Source of the DNA: Bacteroidota bacterium
GTDB taxonomy: Bacteria; Bacteroidota; Bacteroidia; CAIKAF01
Assembly (NCBI GenBank): GCA_023432985.1
Contig: JAEZEQ010000035.1
Span: 1 to 53,281 of the forward strand
Direction of reading: 5' to 3'
Length of the DNA: 53,281 nt
Positions 43,476 to 52,208 of this stretch are shown piece by piece; the first letter of the stretch is position 1; each line of letters begins with the position of its first letter. Under the pieces are notes generated by a model. That model had not been told where the DNA came from and did not search any database. It saw only the letters and a list, made by a program, of their open reading frames with translations. Position numbers and translations under genes: made by a program.

Positions 43476-43961
43476 CTATAATACGATGTCTAGTTTGCTT
43501 ATGTATTCTTTGATGGCCAAGCGTCCCCTATATATATAGACCTTAACCTGGCTCTCATTTAATCCCGTTATTTCACCTATTTCTTCGTAAGAATATCCCT
43601 CTAAATCGCGAAGCGTAATCACCGCTTTTTGCTTCTCGGGCAAGGTGTTTAATGCCGCTTCTACGATTTCTTTTACATCACTGTATTGATTTTCGTGATA
43701 TAAAGACTGCGCAGGAGCCGCTTCTTCCGGCATTACATATTTGCGCTTACGCGTATAGTCTATCAATGTACGAAATGCCGCCGTGAAAAGATAGGACTTC
43801 GATTTTTCGAAATTAATCTCCTCATGTCTGATCCAGATTTTCTCGAATGTGTCCTGAACTATATCTTTCGCAGCTTCTTCGTCTCGTATATTTTTTAATA
43901 TAAATCTGTAAACAGCATCTGCATGGGTGTCTACACAAATATTATACTCTTTCCTTGTCAT
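43476..43961 (-). CDS. RNA polymerase ECF sigma factor
   Basis: A 161-residue sigma-70 family factor of the extracytoplasmic-function class, with only regions 2 and 4. Region 2: AVYRFILKNIRDEEAAKDIVQDTFEKIWIRHEEI, with the DIVQDTFEKIW core-binding motif and the -10-reading SYLFTAAFRTLIDYTRKRK. Region 4: LNTLPEKQKAVITLRDLEGYSYEEIGEITGLNESQVKVYIYRGR, a helix-turn-helix. First gene of a three-gene operon with the anti-sigma and barrel genes. A TAACTTTA element at 43988-43995 on the minus strand is a weak promoter candidate. Confidence 0.94.
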   Translation of the reverse strand: MTRKEYNICVDTHADAVYRFILKNIRDEEAAKDIVQDTFEKIWIRHEEINFEKSKSYLFTAAFRTLIDYTRKRKYVMPEEAAPAQSLYHENQYSDVKEIVEAALNTLPEKQKAVITLRDLEGYSYEEIGEITGLNESQVKVYIYRGRLAIKEYISKLDIVL

Positions 43962-44052
43962 CTGTTTGTTTGACGATTAGCCTGAACTAAAGTTACAATT
44001 TTTTTTCTTTTTTTCTTTGAAATGAATGGATTGTATTTGCCATCAAAAAAAA

Positions 44053-44074
44053 ATGGGATAATTTATATATCCCA
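44053..44074 (-). terminator. Terminator hairpin after the DUF5606 gene
   Basis: TGGGATA (44054-44060) pairs with TATCCCA (44068-44074). On the minus strand the stem is followed by eight or more T residues. It separates the DUF5606 gene from the sigma operon. Confidence 0.8.
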
Positions 44075-44100
44075 CTTTTCAATTTTATATCGTATTGTTC

Positions 44101-44721
44101 TTAACTGGCTTTACGGGGCGTATTGATTTTTCCGCCTCCTTTGGCTTTACTGGCCGCCTTTCCGGCGTTCTTAGGTGCCGCCCCAGCTTTATCTGCTACG
44201 GTGCTTCCCGCTTTTTTAGTGGCCGTTTTTTTAGCCTTTGGCTTTTCTTCTTTTACTTCTTCTTCTTTCTCTTTTTTAGCCGTAGCTTTTTTCGCTTTTG
44301 GCTTCTCTTCTACTACAAGCTCTTCTGCTTCTTCCGCTTCAGGTTTTGTAATCAAATCAGCCTTTAGTAATAAATTATACCACTTGGCCAGTTTTTTTAT
44401 ATCACTTGTGTACACACGCTCTTTATCAAAGTCCGGCAATATACCCTCGAACCAGCTGCGCACTTCCTGATCATTCATTTTTGTATTGAGCTCTTTCTTG
44501 TTTTCTTTCTCGTAGATAGTCCACATTATCTCAGGTAAAGGCACATCCTCGCCATATGTATACATGCTTATTTCTACCAAGGCCGAAATACGATAATTGG
44601 AATATACCGGTACTTTTTTCCCGTCTTCTAATGATTCTGCAACCAGACCATAACTGGTTTGTGAAAGAATTTTGTACAACCCGGGCTTGCCCGATACTGA
44701 AATAATTTGTTCTAATGCCAT
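44101..44721 (-). CDS. DUF5606-like protein with Lys/Ala-rich tail
   Basis: A 206-residue cytoplasmic protein. Residues about 1-50 (MALEQIISVSGKPGLYKIL, SYGLVAESLEDGKKVPV) and 50-125 (VPLPEIMWTIYEKENKKEL, VRSWFEGILPDFDKERVY, KKLAKWYNLLL) read as the DUF5606 domain and its adjoining domain, found in many Bacteroidota. Residues 127-206 are a low-complexity tail rich in Lys, Ala and Glu (KPKAKKATAKK, KPKAKKTATKKA, then KAASKAKGGGK), resembling histone H1-like tails and possibly able to bind nucleic acid. Function unknown. The promoter is at 44742-44749 and the terminator at 44053-44074, so it is monocistronic. Confidence 0.8.
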   Translation of the reverse strand: MALEQIISVSGKPGLYKILSQTSYGLVAESLEDGKKVPVYSNYRISALVEISMYTYGEDVPLPEIMWTIYEKENKKELNTKMNDQEVRSWFEGILPDFDKERVYTSDIKKLAKWYNLLLKADLITKPEAEEAEELVVEEKPKAKKATAKKEKEEEVKEEKPKAKKTATKKAGSTVADKAGAAPKNAGKAASKAKGGGKINTPRKAS

Positions 44722-44741
44722 CTTTTTCCTGATTAAGTTGC

Positions 44742-44749
44742 CAAAAGTA
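44742..44749 (-). promoter_or_regulatory. Candidate -7 element (TACTTTTG, minus strand)
   Basis: Matches TAnnTTTG on the minus strand, 20 bases before the DUF5606 start. It occupies the 42-base gap after the protease stop codon. Confidence 0.5.
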
Positions 44750-44763
44750 ATAAAAATAGCCGA

Positions 44764-47700
44764 CTATTTCCCAAAATCTATATAGAGCTTTTTATTAAAT
44801 GTTTGTTCTTTCGTGCTGACCTCTATCAGATAAAGTCCCGCCGCTACTATTGGTAATTGAAAACTGTGCAACCCCTCGGAGAGATGCTCTTTTTGATAAA
44901 GACGAATTAATTGACCGTTATGGGCATATAATCGTATGTGCGCATCGGATAATTCTATGCTTGTTTGTATATATAAATTCTGACCCGTAGCCCAATATTT
45001 TATGGGATCAAATTCCGTTTCTTCTACATCCTGTCCCCATATGTATATGTTTTTTTCTATGGTGTCAGAACAGTATGGGTTCGAACTGATAAGTCGAACT
45101 ACAAAGTTTCCTCCGCTATTATAAGTGTGTTGAGGGTCGGGGAGGGCGGACTGATTCCCGTCTCCAAAATCCCATTGATAAGTGTTGGCACCCGTACTCT
45201 GATTTTGAAAGTTGATGGGCTGAAATAAACCCGCTGAGCTTGCTGCATCGAAATCGGCGAGTACAGGGAATAAGACAGAAAGCTGTACGGACGCACTGTC
45301 GCTGATTTTCCCGGCTCCGTAATATAAGATATAATCGCCCGAAGCTATACCCCATATGGTGTCGTGGGCGGACTGACTTTGGCCTGAATACAAGGTGTCG
45401 CCATTTTGCGCATTCAATAAATACCAGCTTATAGGTATGTTTTGCGGGTTTGTGATTTGCATTTGATGCGCAGATGCCTTACACATAGCAGCTTCGAATT
45501 GAAAACGCGCTTTGTGGGCAAATACTAAGGAAAAACGTAGGTCTTCCTGAGGCTGATTCAAATGTAAAGAAATAGCACTGTCATCTTCCATAAAGGTAAA
45601 GGTTGAATCAACAGCATCGTAAAATAAAGCCCATAAGGAATCATTGCCCAAACCCGATTTTTTTCCCCTGAATGTAAATATCCCGCTTTCGTCTGATTTT
45701 ATATGCAATGGAAATATGTCGCCCCCTTGTATCAAAGGTATGCTGTTGGAAGCATATAGCTTTTGATCATGCGGATTTTTTATAGCCCAGTAGGGATAAG
45801 AAAATCCCGGATGTATATGCGCTAAATCTAATGCATATTCTGTTTGAAAATCGGACGCTTTATCGTCTATAAGCATGATTTCATTGGAATAGAGAGAGGG
45901 ACTCTCCACCTGTAAACGATACAAAGCATGGAATGGACGAAGCTGTGCCGTATCATATGCCATTCCGCTTTTTCTTTGGGCATTTTCGTAAAGCAGATCA
46001 ACCTGAGTCTGATTGCTGTCGGCCCCAAACCAAAAGCCTGCCGCCGAAGGAAGATAAGGATTATTGTATGCTTGAATCAATTGTAAATTTTTTCCGGATT
46101 GTACATAGGCCGCTCCGCCCGAAATATGGGAATTTTGTTGGATGAAATGCGTCCAGTCTACCCCCGATGGATAAGGATTGGCCGCGAAATGACCGAATCG
46201 GGCATTGGTCGTAGTCTGATTAAAAGTGCGGTTGAGTTGCTGATTAAATGGCTTTCCAAGCTGAATAAGTGAATCGCCTGCCTGCATGCGTATGCTCATT
46301 CCATAACCGGGTAATACCTGTCCGTTCAAACGGATTCTATATCCCTCCGAAACACATTGAAGGGCTTGGGTATTTTGAAAAACAGCAATATGGGTGAGGG
46401 GACTTCCCGAGGCCGGTAAAGAAGAATAACATGCCGAAGGAACAATGGCTAAACTGTCGCTACTAGCCCAGATATTGGCATTTATGCCCCCGCTGATGCC
46501 ATTGTAAAAATCGGATAAAGGCGCAATTTGGCGACTGAGTCCCCCAAAATATTCCATTTCTGTTGCTGCCGTTTTCCGGGTTTTGAAAATCCCGTTTCCG
46601 TTATAATTCGATTTTTCTGCCTGAAGAAACTGTCCATTTTCCCATATATAAATGCTGCCGTAATTTTCGCATTGCTCACCTATACGTAAAGCTGCATTAT
46701 CCATGATTTGCAGAATGGCACCACTGTCTACATGCAAGTCTTTGCAGGCTGCAAATAGGTGTATTTGGGGCTGATTTACTGCGTTGAAATCTATAATAAC
46801 CCTATGCGATGAGTCGGGAACTATTCCTTTAGTCCAGTTGCCCCCAAGATGCCAGTCGTTACTCACTGCGCCGGTCCACATATTCCATTTATTGAGGTAA
46901 ACAGACATGGCCGAATCGGCATTTTCTTGTAATTCATTTTTCGAATTTCCGATGACTAATGCAAAGGCCAGTTTAATTTTCGCTCCGGGCTGTATGGCAA
47001 AAGGTCCGCTTCCCACCATGCTGAGTGAGGTGCCGGGATTTGATTGGTTGCGTATATTAACCGAACTGAGTCCGCTCCATTTTTCAGCAGAAGTAAAACC
47101 ATCCTGCATATTTATACTGCCTCCGGCTCCATTAAAATTAAACGCATAATGCGTCACCGGTCCCCCCGACAAAAGTCGTATCCCCGCAAATTTCGAATTT
47201 CCGGACGGATTATATCCGTAGCCCATTCTTCGCAAGGTATCATAGGCAGCCACATTGCTATAGTCGTAATACTGCGTATTGAGTAAATTCCAATAGGCCT
47301 GAATACCGGCATAGACGCTCTGTAAGGAATCTGTTTGCGTATTCTCAATTTCATATTCAATCAATACGAATTGATCTTTGTTTACTTCATTCCATGCTTC
47401 TATATTTTGGGTAATTTCTACTCCAAGCGCTTGTGGGCCTGCCGCACTGTCGTCGAATTTGCCGCGGGCTATAAACTGATTGGCAGGGGAGGGAAGTTTC
47501 TCAGTGGCTTGAAGCGTATTGAAATCGGCATCAAATGGAACCACCGCCGAAGAAAAAGTAGCATCCGAAACCTGACTTGCATTTTCGGCAATCAGAAAAG
47601 AACCGGCCAACATATGCTGAAAGCCATCCTCCGATTTTATGCCAAGCCCGACCTCGTCGTTCTCATCCATAAATCCGATTCTGCCTTTAAATCCGATCGA

Positions 47701-49464
47701 TGTATGCAGTTTGTTTATTTCTACATTAATATAATTGGGATGCACAATGAGCGAGAAAAATTGACGCTGACTATAGCTGCCGTCGTACCAAACCCATTCC
47801 AATTCTATTTCCTGATTTTCGGGACAGGAAGCATTAATCAGAAAAGAATATGGATTCAATAGATTATTCGTACTGTCCATGCCTTGTACAATACCCATGG
47901 TAAAAAGGCTGTCGACCAATTGCACATAGGGCGAATTGCTTCGAAGTACGCCATAGGCAGAAGCCGAGGAAGCATCCAGCAAATTCAGAAAATTTCCGTT
48001 CAAAAATACCGTATCGCCGGGTAGAAATGCATTATTGGAAGAGGAACTGTATTTTCTTTTTTGAAATAAAAAATAGGGGCCGTATACACTATTGCTCAGC
48101 GCCGCATTTAAGTCCAACCGCCCACTACCTATTTTTCCTGCATAGGCTAAATTTCCGGGCAAATTTCGGTTATCGAATGCCGTTTGTTTTAAAATGGCTT
48201 CAATCTGCAGCATATGTAAACCCGGATTCATACCGTGCAGCAATGCAGCAGCCGCGCTGACCATGGGGGCGGAATAAGAAGTCCCGTTACCTACATTGGC
48301 ATAAGATGCACCCAGGGTAGTATAGATATTTTGTGCAGGAGCCGTAAGGTCCACTTCTTTATAAAAAGAAGAACCACTGAGCATATTTCCCAATTTCAAA
48401 TCCGAAGTATCCGTTCCGCTCACCGCCACCACATTTTCGTATGCCGCCGGAAAATACGGTGTTTGTGTAGTGGGAGAACCATTCCCTGCCGAGGCAACTA
48501 CCATACAGCCTTTGTTGATCGTTGCATACTTTACCACATCGAGTAAAACGGGATTAAAAAAAGTAGATCCCCATGAACAATTGATAATTTTCACTTGCTG
48601 TTCGGCCGCATAAAAAATAGAGGCTTCGCCACCTACCCACTGATTGGCGCTATTGGCAATTTTAATGGGCATAAATTTCGTTTTAAATCCGACTCCGGCC
48701 ACACCCGCACTATTATTAGTGCCCGCTGCAGCCACACCCGAAACGGCCGTTCCATGAATGCAGGAACCGCAATAAGCCGTAACATCGTAATTATTATCGC
48801 CCGTATTCCACCCGCTTATATTGTCGATCCATCCGTCTCCGTCATTATCCAATCCATCCACCGGATCATTATAATTCACAAAATAATTTTGCAAATCGGG
48901 ATTCGACCAGTTTTGTCCCCCATCAGCAATAGCAATAACAATATTGGTATCGCCCTGAAAAATATCCCATGCCTGATAGGCGTTGATTTTTTGAAGATGC
49001 CATTGCAGGTTAACCTGTGGGTCGTTGGGTGTAAACATAATCGCATTTTCGCGATGCGAAGAATAGATAAATTGAGGTTGAATATATTCGCATAGGTCAA
49101 GCTGATTCAGGGCTTCCGAAAGAGAATAAATAGAGAGGCTTTCGGGAAATTCTATAAAGAAAACAGAAGATAAATCCGTATAAGGTCGACCAAAAATATC
49201 CTTATTTTGCCTTGGTTTTTTTGCCTGTGGAAAATAAGCTTTGGGAGCAGAAATGCCGAAATGCGTAAGCAAATTCTGCATGCGTGTATCATGGGGATTG
49301 GCATTCGCTTTCAATTTAAAAATCAATTTTCCGGGCACATAATCCTCGTGCGGAATTAAATTTTCCGGGATGCGGTAGGAAGATTCTCGGTTATCGGGAA
49401 TTTGTGCTATAGCAAGGCTTACAGAAAAAAATAAAGAAAATAGGAGGCAGAGTTTAATGCGCAT
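44764..49464 (-). CDS. Subtilisin-like (S8) serine protease, T9SS cargo
   Basis: A 1566-residue secreted protease. The frame is open about 100 codons further, but the signal peptide MRIKLCLLFSLFFSVSLAIA starts at 49464 and the promoter lies inside the extension, so this start is preferred. A fervidolysin-like prodomain region (PGKLIFKLKANANP) precedes the S8 catalytic domain: Asp181 in IAIADGGQNW, His238 in HGTAVSGVAAAG and Ser396 in GTSYSAPMV. Long beta-rich domains follow (about 420-1430). A PKD domain (TYQWDFGDGNQS) sits near the C-terminus, then a type A T9SS sorting domain ending LYIDFGK. Likely a cell-surface or released protease for nutrition or protein processing. The catalytic triad is complete. 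Confidence 0.92.
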   Translation of the reverse strand: MRIKLCLLFSLFFSVSLAIAQIPDNRESSYRIPENLIPHEDYVPGKLIFKLKANANPHDTRMQNLLTHFGISAPKAYFPQAKKPRQNKDIFGRPYTDLSSVFFIEFPESLSIYSLSEALNQLDLCEYIQPQFIYSSHRENAIMFTPNDPQVNLQWHLQKINAYQAWDIFQGDTNIVIAIADGGQNWSNPDLQNYFVNYNDPVDGLDNDGDGWIDNISGWNTGDNNYDVTAYCGSCIHGTAVSGVAAAGTNNSAGVAGVGFKTKFMPIKIANSANQWVGGEASIFYAAEQQVKIINCSWGSTFFNPVLLDVVKYATINKGCMVVASAGNGSPTTQTPYFPAAYENVVAVSGTDTSDLKLGNMLSGSSFYKEVDLTAPAQNIYTTLGASYANVGNGTSYSAPMVSAAAALLHGMNPGLHMLQIEAILKQTAFDNRNLPGNLAYAGKIGSGRLDLNAALSNSVYGPYFLFQKRKYSSSSNNAFLPGDTVFLNGNFLNLLDASSASAYGVLRSNSPYVQLVDSLFTMGIVQGMDSTNNLLNPYSFLINASCPENQEIELEWVWYDGSYSQRQFFSLIVHPNYINVEINKLHTSIGFKGRIGFMDENDEVGLGIKSEDGFQHMLAGSFLIAENASQVSDATFSSAVVPFDADFNTLQATEKLPSPANQFIARGKFDDSAAGPQALGVEITQNIEAWNEVNKDQFVLIEYEIENTQTDSLQSVYAGIQAYWNLLNTQYYDYSNVAAYDTLRRMGYGYNPSGNSKFAGIRLLSGGPVTHYAFNFNGAGGSINMQDGFTSAEKWSGLSSVNIRNQSNPGTSLSMVGSGPFAIQPGAKIKLAFALVIGNSKNELQENADSAMSVYLNKWNMWTGAVSNDWHLGGNWTKGIVPDSSHRVIIDFNAVNQPQIHLFAACKDLHVDSGAILQIMDNAALRIGEQCENYGSIYIWENGQFLQAEKSNYNGNGIFKTRKTAATEMEYFGGLSRQIAPLSDFYNGISGGINANIWASSDSLAIVPSACYSSLPASGSPLTHIAVFQNTQALQCVSEGYRIRLNGQVLPGYGMSIRMQAGDSLIQLGKPFNQQLNRTFNQTTTNARFGHFAANPYPSGVDWTHFIQQNSHISGGAAYVQSGKNLQLIQAYNNPYLPSAAGFWFGADSNQTQVDLLYENAQRKSGMAYDTAQLRPFHALYRLQVESPSLYSNEIMLIDDKASDFQTEYALDLAHIHPGFSYPYWAIKNPHDQKLYASNSIPLIQGGDIFPLHIKSDESGIFTFRGKKSGLGNDSLWALFYDAVDSTFTFMEDDSAISLHLNQPQEDLRFSLVFAHKARFQFEAAMCKASAHQMQITNPQNIPISWYLLNAQNGDTLYSGQSQSAHDTIWGIASGDYILYYGAGKISDSASVQLSVLFPVLADFDAASSAGLFQPINFQNQSTGANTYQWDFGDGNQSALPDPQHTYNSGGNFVVRLISSNPYCSDTIEKNIYIWGQDVEETEFDPIKYWATGQNLYIQTSIELSDAHIRLYAHNGQLIRLYQKEHLSEGLHSFQLPIVAAGLYLIEVSTKEQTFNKKLYIDFGK

Positions 49465-49485
49465 TTTTGTTTCGATGTTGATAAA

Positions 49486-49493
49486 CAAAGATA
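49486..49493 (-). promoter_or_regulatory. Candidate -7 element (TATCTTTG, minus strand)
   Basis: CAAAGATA on the plus strand; it matches TAnnTTTG on the minus strand, 21 bases before the protease start. It supports the start at 49464 rather than the longer frame. Confidence 0.6.
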
Positions 49494-49611
49494 CATTATA
49501 TTGCACATAAGAAAGGAAATAAGTCCATAAAAAAAGCATCAAATTGCTGCGTAAAAAATACGATGACAGTAAAATAAATGCGATTAGTTTAGAAATAGTG
49601 AAATAGCTTCT

Positions 49612-49619
49612 TATTTTTG
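49612..49619 (+). promoter_or_regulatory. Candidate -7 element (TATTTTTG)
   Basis: Matches TAnnTTTG, 20 bases before ATG 49640. It would drive the carboxylase/DUF4271/hemD operon, divergent from the protease. Confidence 0.55.
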
Positions 49620-49639
49620 CAAGTAAAATTAGGCATAGC

Positions 49640-51265
49640 ATGAATAAAGAATTCAATAAAAATGAAGATAATATGCGGCTTTTGGCTTCTGAAGTAAGAC
49701 AAAAGAAAGAGAAGATAAAAGAAGGCGGAGGTAAAAGTCGAATGGCTAAATTGCACGAACAAGGCAAGCTGTCGGCAAGAGAAAGGGTAGAGCGATTGAT
49801 AGATGAGGGGACTACCTTTTATGAGTTTGGCATTTTTGCCGGCTATGATATGTATCCGGAAGAAGGCGGATGTCCGGCCGGGGGCGTGGTAACCGGCATA
49901 GGTTATGTAAGCGGCAGGCAATGCGTGATTGTAGCCAATGATGCTACAGTGAAAGCAGGAGCCTGGTTTCCCATAACCGGAAAAAAGAATTTAAGAGCAC
50001 AAGAAATTTCTATAGAAAATAAACTGCCGATTATTTATTTGGTCGATAGTGCGGGCGTTTATTTACCCATGCAGGATGAGATATTTCCGGATAAGGAACA
50101 TTTTGGTCGAATCTTCAGAAACAATAGTGTGATGAGTGCAATGGGCATTCCGCAAATTGCGGCTATAATGGGATCTTGTGTGGCAGGTGGTGCATATTTG
50201 CCCATATTATCGGATGAGGCGTTGATTGTAGAAGGAACCGGAAGTGTATTTTTAGCCGGATCTTATTTAGTGAAATCGGCCATAGGCGAAACGGTAGATA
50301 ATGAGACATTGGGAGGTGCTGTGACGCATAGCGAAATAAGCGGGGTGACCGATTATATATGTGAAGACGACAGTGTTTGTTTAGAGAAAATTCGTTTTTT
50401 AATCGATAAATACGGAGATCGTCCCAAGGCCGGATTTAGTCGCATTGCCCCACAATTGCCTAAAGAAAAAGTAGAAGAAATAAATGGGATTTACAGTATA
50501 GATAAACCCTTCGATATACGCGAAATAATAAAGCGTTTGGTCGACAATTCGGAATGGGAAGAGTATAAAGAAAAATATGGTCAATCTATCGTCTGCGCTT
50601 ATGCTCGTATAGACGGCTGGGCTGTGGGAATAGTGGCTAATCAGCGTTCGGTGGTGAAAAGTAAAAAGGGCGAAATGCAATTCGGCGGGGTTATTTACAG
50701 CGATTCGGCCGATAAAGCAGCACGTTTTATTATGAATTGCAACCAGAAGAAAATACCACTTGTGTTTTTACAAGATGTGACCGGATTTATGGTGGGCAGC
50801 AGAAGTGAGCACGGAGGTATAATTAAAGACGGTGCCAAAATGGTGAATGCCGTAAGCAATAGTGTAGTGCCGAAAATTACTATAGTACTTGGTAATAGCT
50901 ATGGTGCAGGAAATTATGCCATGTGTGGAAAAGCTTTCGATCCAAGATTTATATATGCCTGGCCAACGGCAAAAATTGCAGTAATGGGAGGCGTACAAGC
51001 AGCAAAAACCTTATTGCAAATTCAGAAAGCCAATTCCGAAAAAAAGAATGGAAGGGCCTTGACGCAGGAAGAAGAAAACGAACTATTGAAAGAAATTACC
51101 GACAAATACGAAAAGACTACAACGCCATATTATGCGGCAGCTCGTTTGTGGGTAGATGAAATAATAGATCCCAATCAGACACGTGCGTATATAAGTATGG
51201 GCATTGAAGCAGCGAATCATGCACCCATAGAAAGAGAATTTAAAATTGGCGTTCTGCAAACCTGA
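49640..51265 (+). CDS. Acyl-CoA carboxylase, carboxyltransferase beta subunit (MccB-like)
   Basis: A 541-residue carboxyltransferase of the crotonase-like fold. The N-half has GKLSARERVERLIDEGT, CPAGGVVTGIGYVSGRQCVIVANDATVKAG and the acyl-CoA site segment SAGVYLPMQDEIFPDKEHFGRIF. The C-half has LQDVTGFMVGSRSEHGGIIKDGAKM and IVLGNSYGAGNYAMCGKAFDPRF, then WPTAKIAVMGG. These motifs are closest to methylcrotonyl-CoA carboxylase beta (leucine breakdown), though other branched acyl-CoA substrates are possible. No alpha subunit adjoins it; its biotin partner must be elsewhere. It is followed after three bases by the DUF4271 gene. Confidence 0.9.
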   Translation: MNKEFNKNEDNMRLLASEVRQKKEKIKEGGGKSRMAKLHEQGKLSARERVERLIDEGTTFYEFGIFAGYDMYPEEGGCPAGGVVTGIGYVSGRQCVIVANDATVKAGAWFPITGKKNLRAQEISIENKLPIIYLVDSAGVYLPMQDEIFPDKEHFGRIFRNNSVMSAMGIPQIAAIMGSCVAGGAYLPILSDEALIVEGTGSVFLAGSYLVKSAIGETVDNETLGGAVTHSEISGVTDYICEDDSVCLEKIRFLIDKYGDRPKAGFSRIAPQLPKEKVEEINGIYSIDKPFDIREIIKRLVDNSEWEEYKEKYGQSIVCAYARIDGWAVGIVANQRSVVKSKKGEMQFGGVIYSDSADKAARFIMNCNQKKIPLVFLQDVTGFMVGSRSEHGGIIKDGAKMVNAVSNSVVPKITIVLGNSYGAGNYAMCGKAFDPRFIYAWPTAKIAVMGGVQAAKTLLQIQKANSEKKNGRALTQEEENELLKEITDKYEKTTTPYYAAARLWVDEIIDPNQTRAYISMGIEAANHAPIEREFKIGVLQT

Positions 51266-51268
51266 TAA

Positions 51269-52207
51269 ATGGGCGACAGTACATTATATAGCCTAACTAT
51301 TTTGCATCCGGATACGGTAGGTGGAAAAGTTATTCCGCCATTTTCGTATATACATCCGCCTTTCGATAGTGTGCCCGATTTTGTGGCATTGAAATATAAT
51401 GTCGACAGTTTATCGGGAAAAGAAATTCTCGAGACGGTAAAAAATATGCAGAAAGAGAATGTACTGCAAAAGAATAAAGCGCTTGTACATTCCATTTTGC
51501 AAACCGAAAAACCAAAAGAAAAAATTCAATTTTATCCCGAAACAAAAAAGGATTACAGCCTGGTTTCCATTGCATTTTTGGGGGGATTATTTCTTTGGTC
51601 TGTAATGCGATTTAGCGACAAAGAAGGGTGGATGGATTTTGTGAAATCCGTTTGGGGAGGAAGCCGGTTAAGAGAAAAATTACGCGATGAAAAAGTATAT
51701 ACATCCCCATTTTCGATAAAATTTACTGTATTGGGACATGTTTTATTTTCCATTTTCTTGGCTACATTGGCTTATACAGCTAGATATACAGAAACAATAC
51801 AGGGATTTTTTCTTATTTTTTCCATAGCTTTTTCCGTATCATTTCTGATTCAAACATTGAAAATTATAGTAGTAAGTTTGGGCGGAAAAGTATTTGAAAT
51901 CAGTCAAAATGCAGCCGTTCATAATCATTTTATTTACGTTTCGCACCTACTATTTAGTCTGATTTTATTCATTTCTTTGAGTTTATTGATGATAGATATA
52001 AAAAGTTCTATAAAGATTATTCACATTTTTCTCGTTGTAACTACCTGTATATTAACGCTATACTCCATTGCACAATGTCTTGTTAATTTTTCTTACAAGA
52101 ATAAGTCCCATTATTTTTATATTCTCCTATATATTTGCACATTAGAAGTTCTGCCATTAATTACCTTGGGAGGCTTTATTTACAAAAACCTAAACTTGCA
52201 CTATTGA
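51269..52207 (+). CDS. DUF4271 membrane protein
   Basis: A 312-residue protein with a soluble N-terminal part (about 1-95) and some six to seven transmembrane helices from LVSIAFLGGLFLWSVMRF onward. The pattern and its position immediately before hemD fit DUF4271, a Bacteroidota family that I recall as often located beside uroporphyrinogen-III synthase. The biochemical role is unknown. It starts three bases after the carboxylase gene, and its stop lies one base before the next ATG, so the three genes look cotranscribed. Confidence 0.8.
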   Translation: MGDSTLYSLTILHPDTVGGKVIPPFSYIHPPFDSVPDFVALKYNVDSLSGKEILETVKNMQKENVLQKNKALVHSILQTEKPKEKIQFYPETKKDYSLVSIAFLGGLFLWSVMRFSDKEGWMDFVKSVWGGSRLREKLRDEKVYTSPFSIKFTVLGHVLFSIFLATLAYTARYTETIQGFFLIFSIAFSVSFLIQTLKIIVVSLGGKVFEISQNAAVHNHFIYVSHLLFSLILFISLSLLMIDIKSSIKIIHIFLVVTTCILTLYSIAQCLVNFSYKNKSHYFYILLYICTLEVLPLITLGGFIYKNLNLHY

Positions 52208-52208
52208 A

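Noticed and set aside
45065..45090. tRNA-like GGGTTCGAACTG (T-arm resemblance)
   Set aside because: Inside the protease coding region, with no acceptor stem, D-arm or anticodon arm around it.
47335..47862. 175-codon open frame on the plus strand
   Set aside because: Antisense to the S8 protease; no start context or recognisable motif.
49465..49767. Extra ~100 codons in front of the S8 protease frame
   Set aside because: A textbook signal peptide starts at 49464, a TAnnTTTG promoter lies inside the extension, and the extension overlaps the divergent carboxylase gene.
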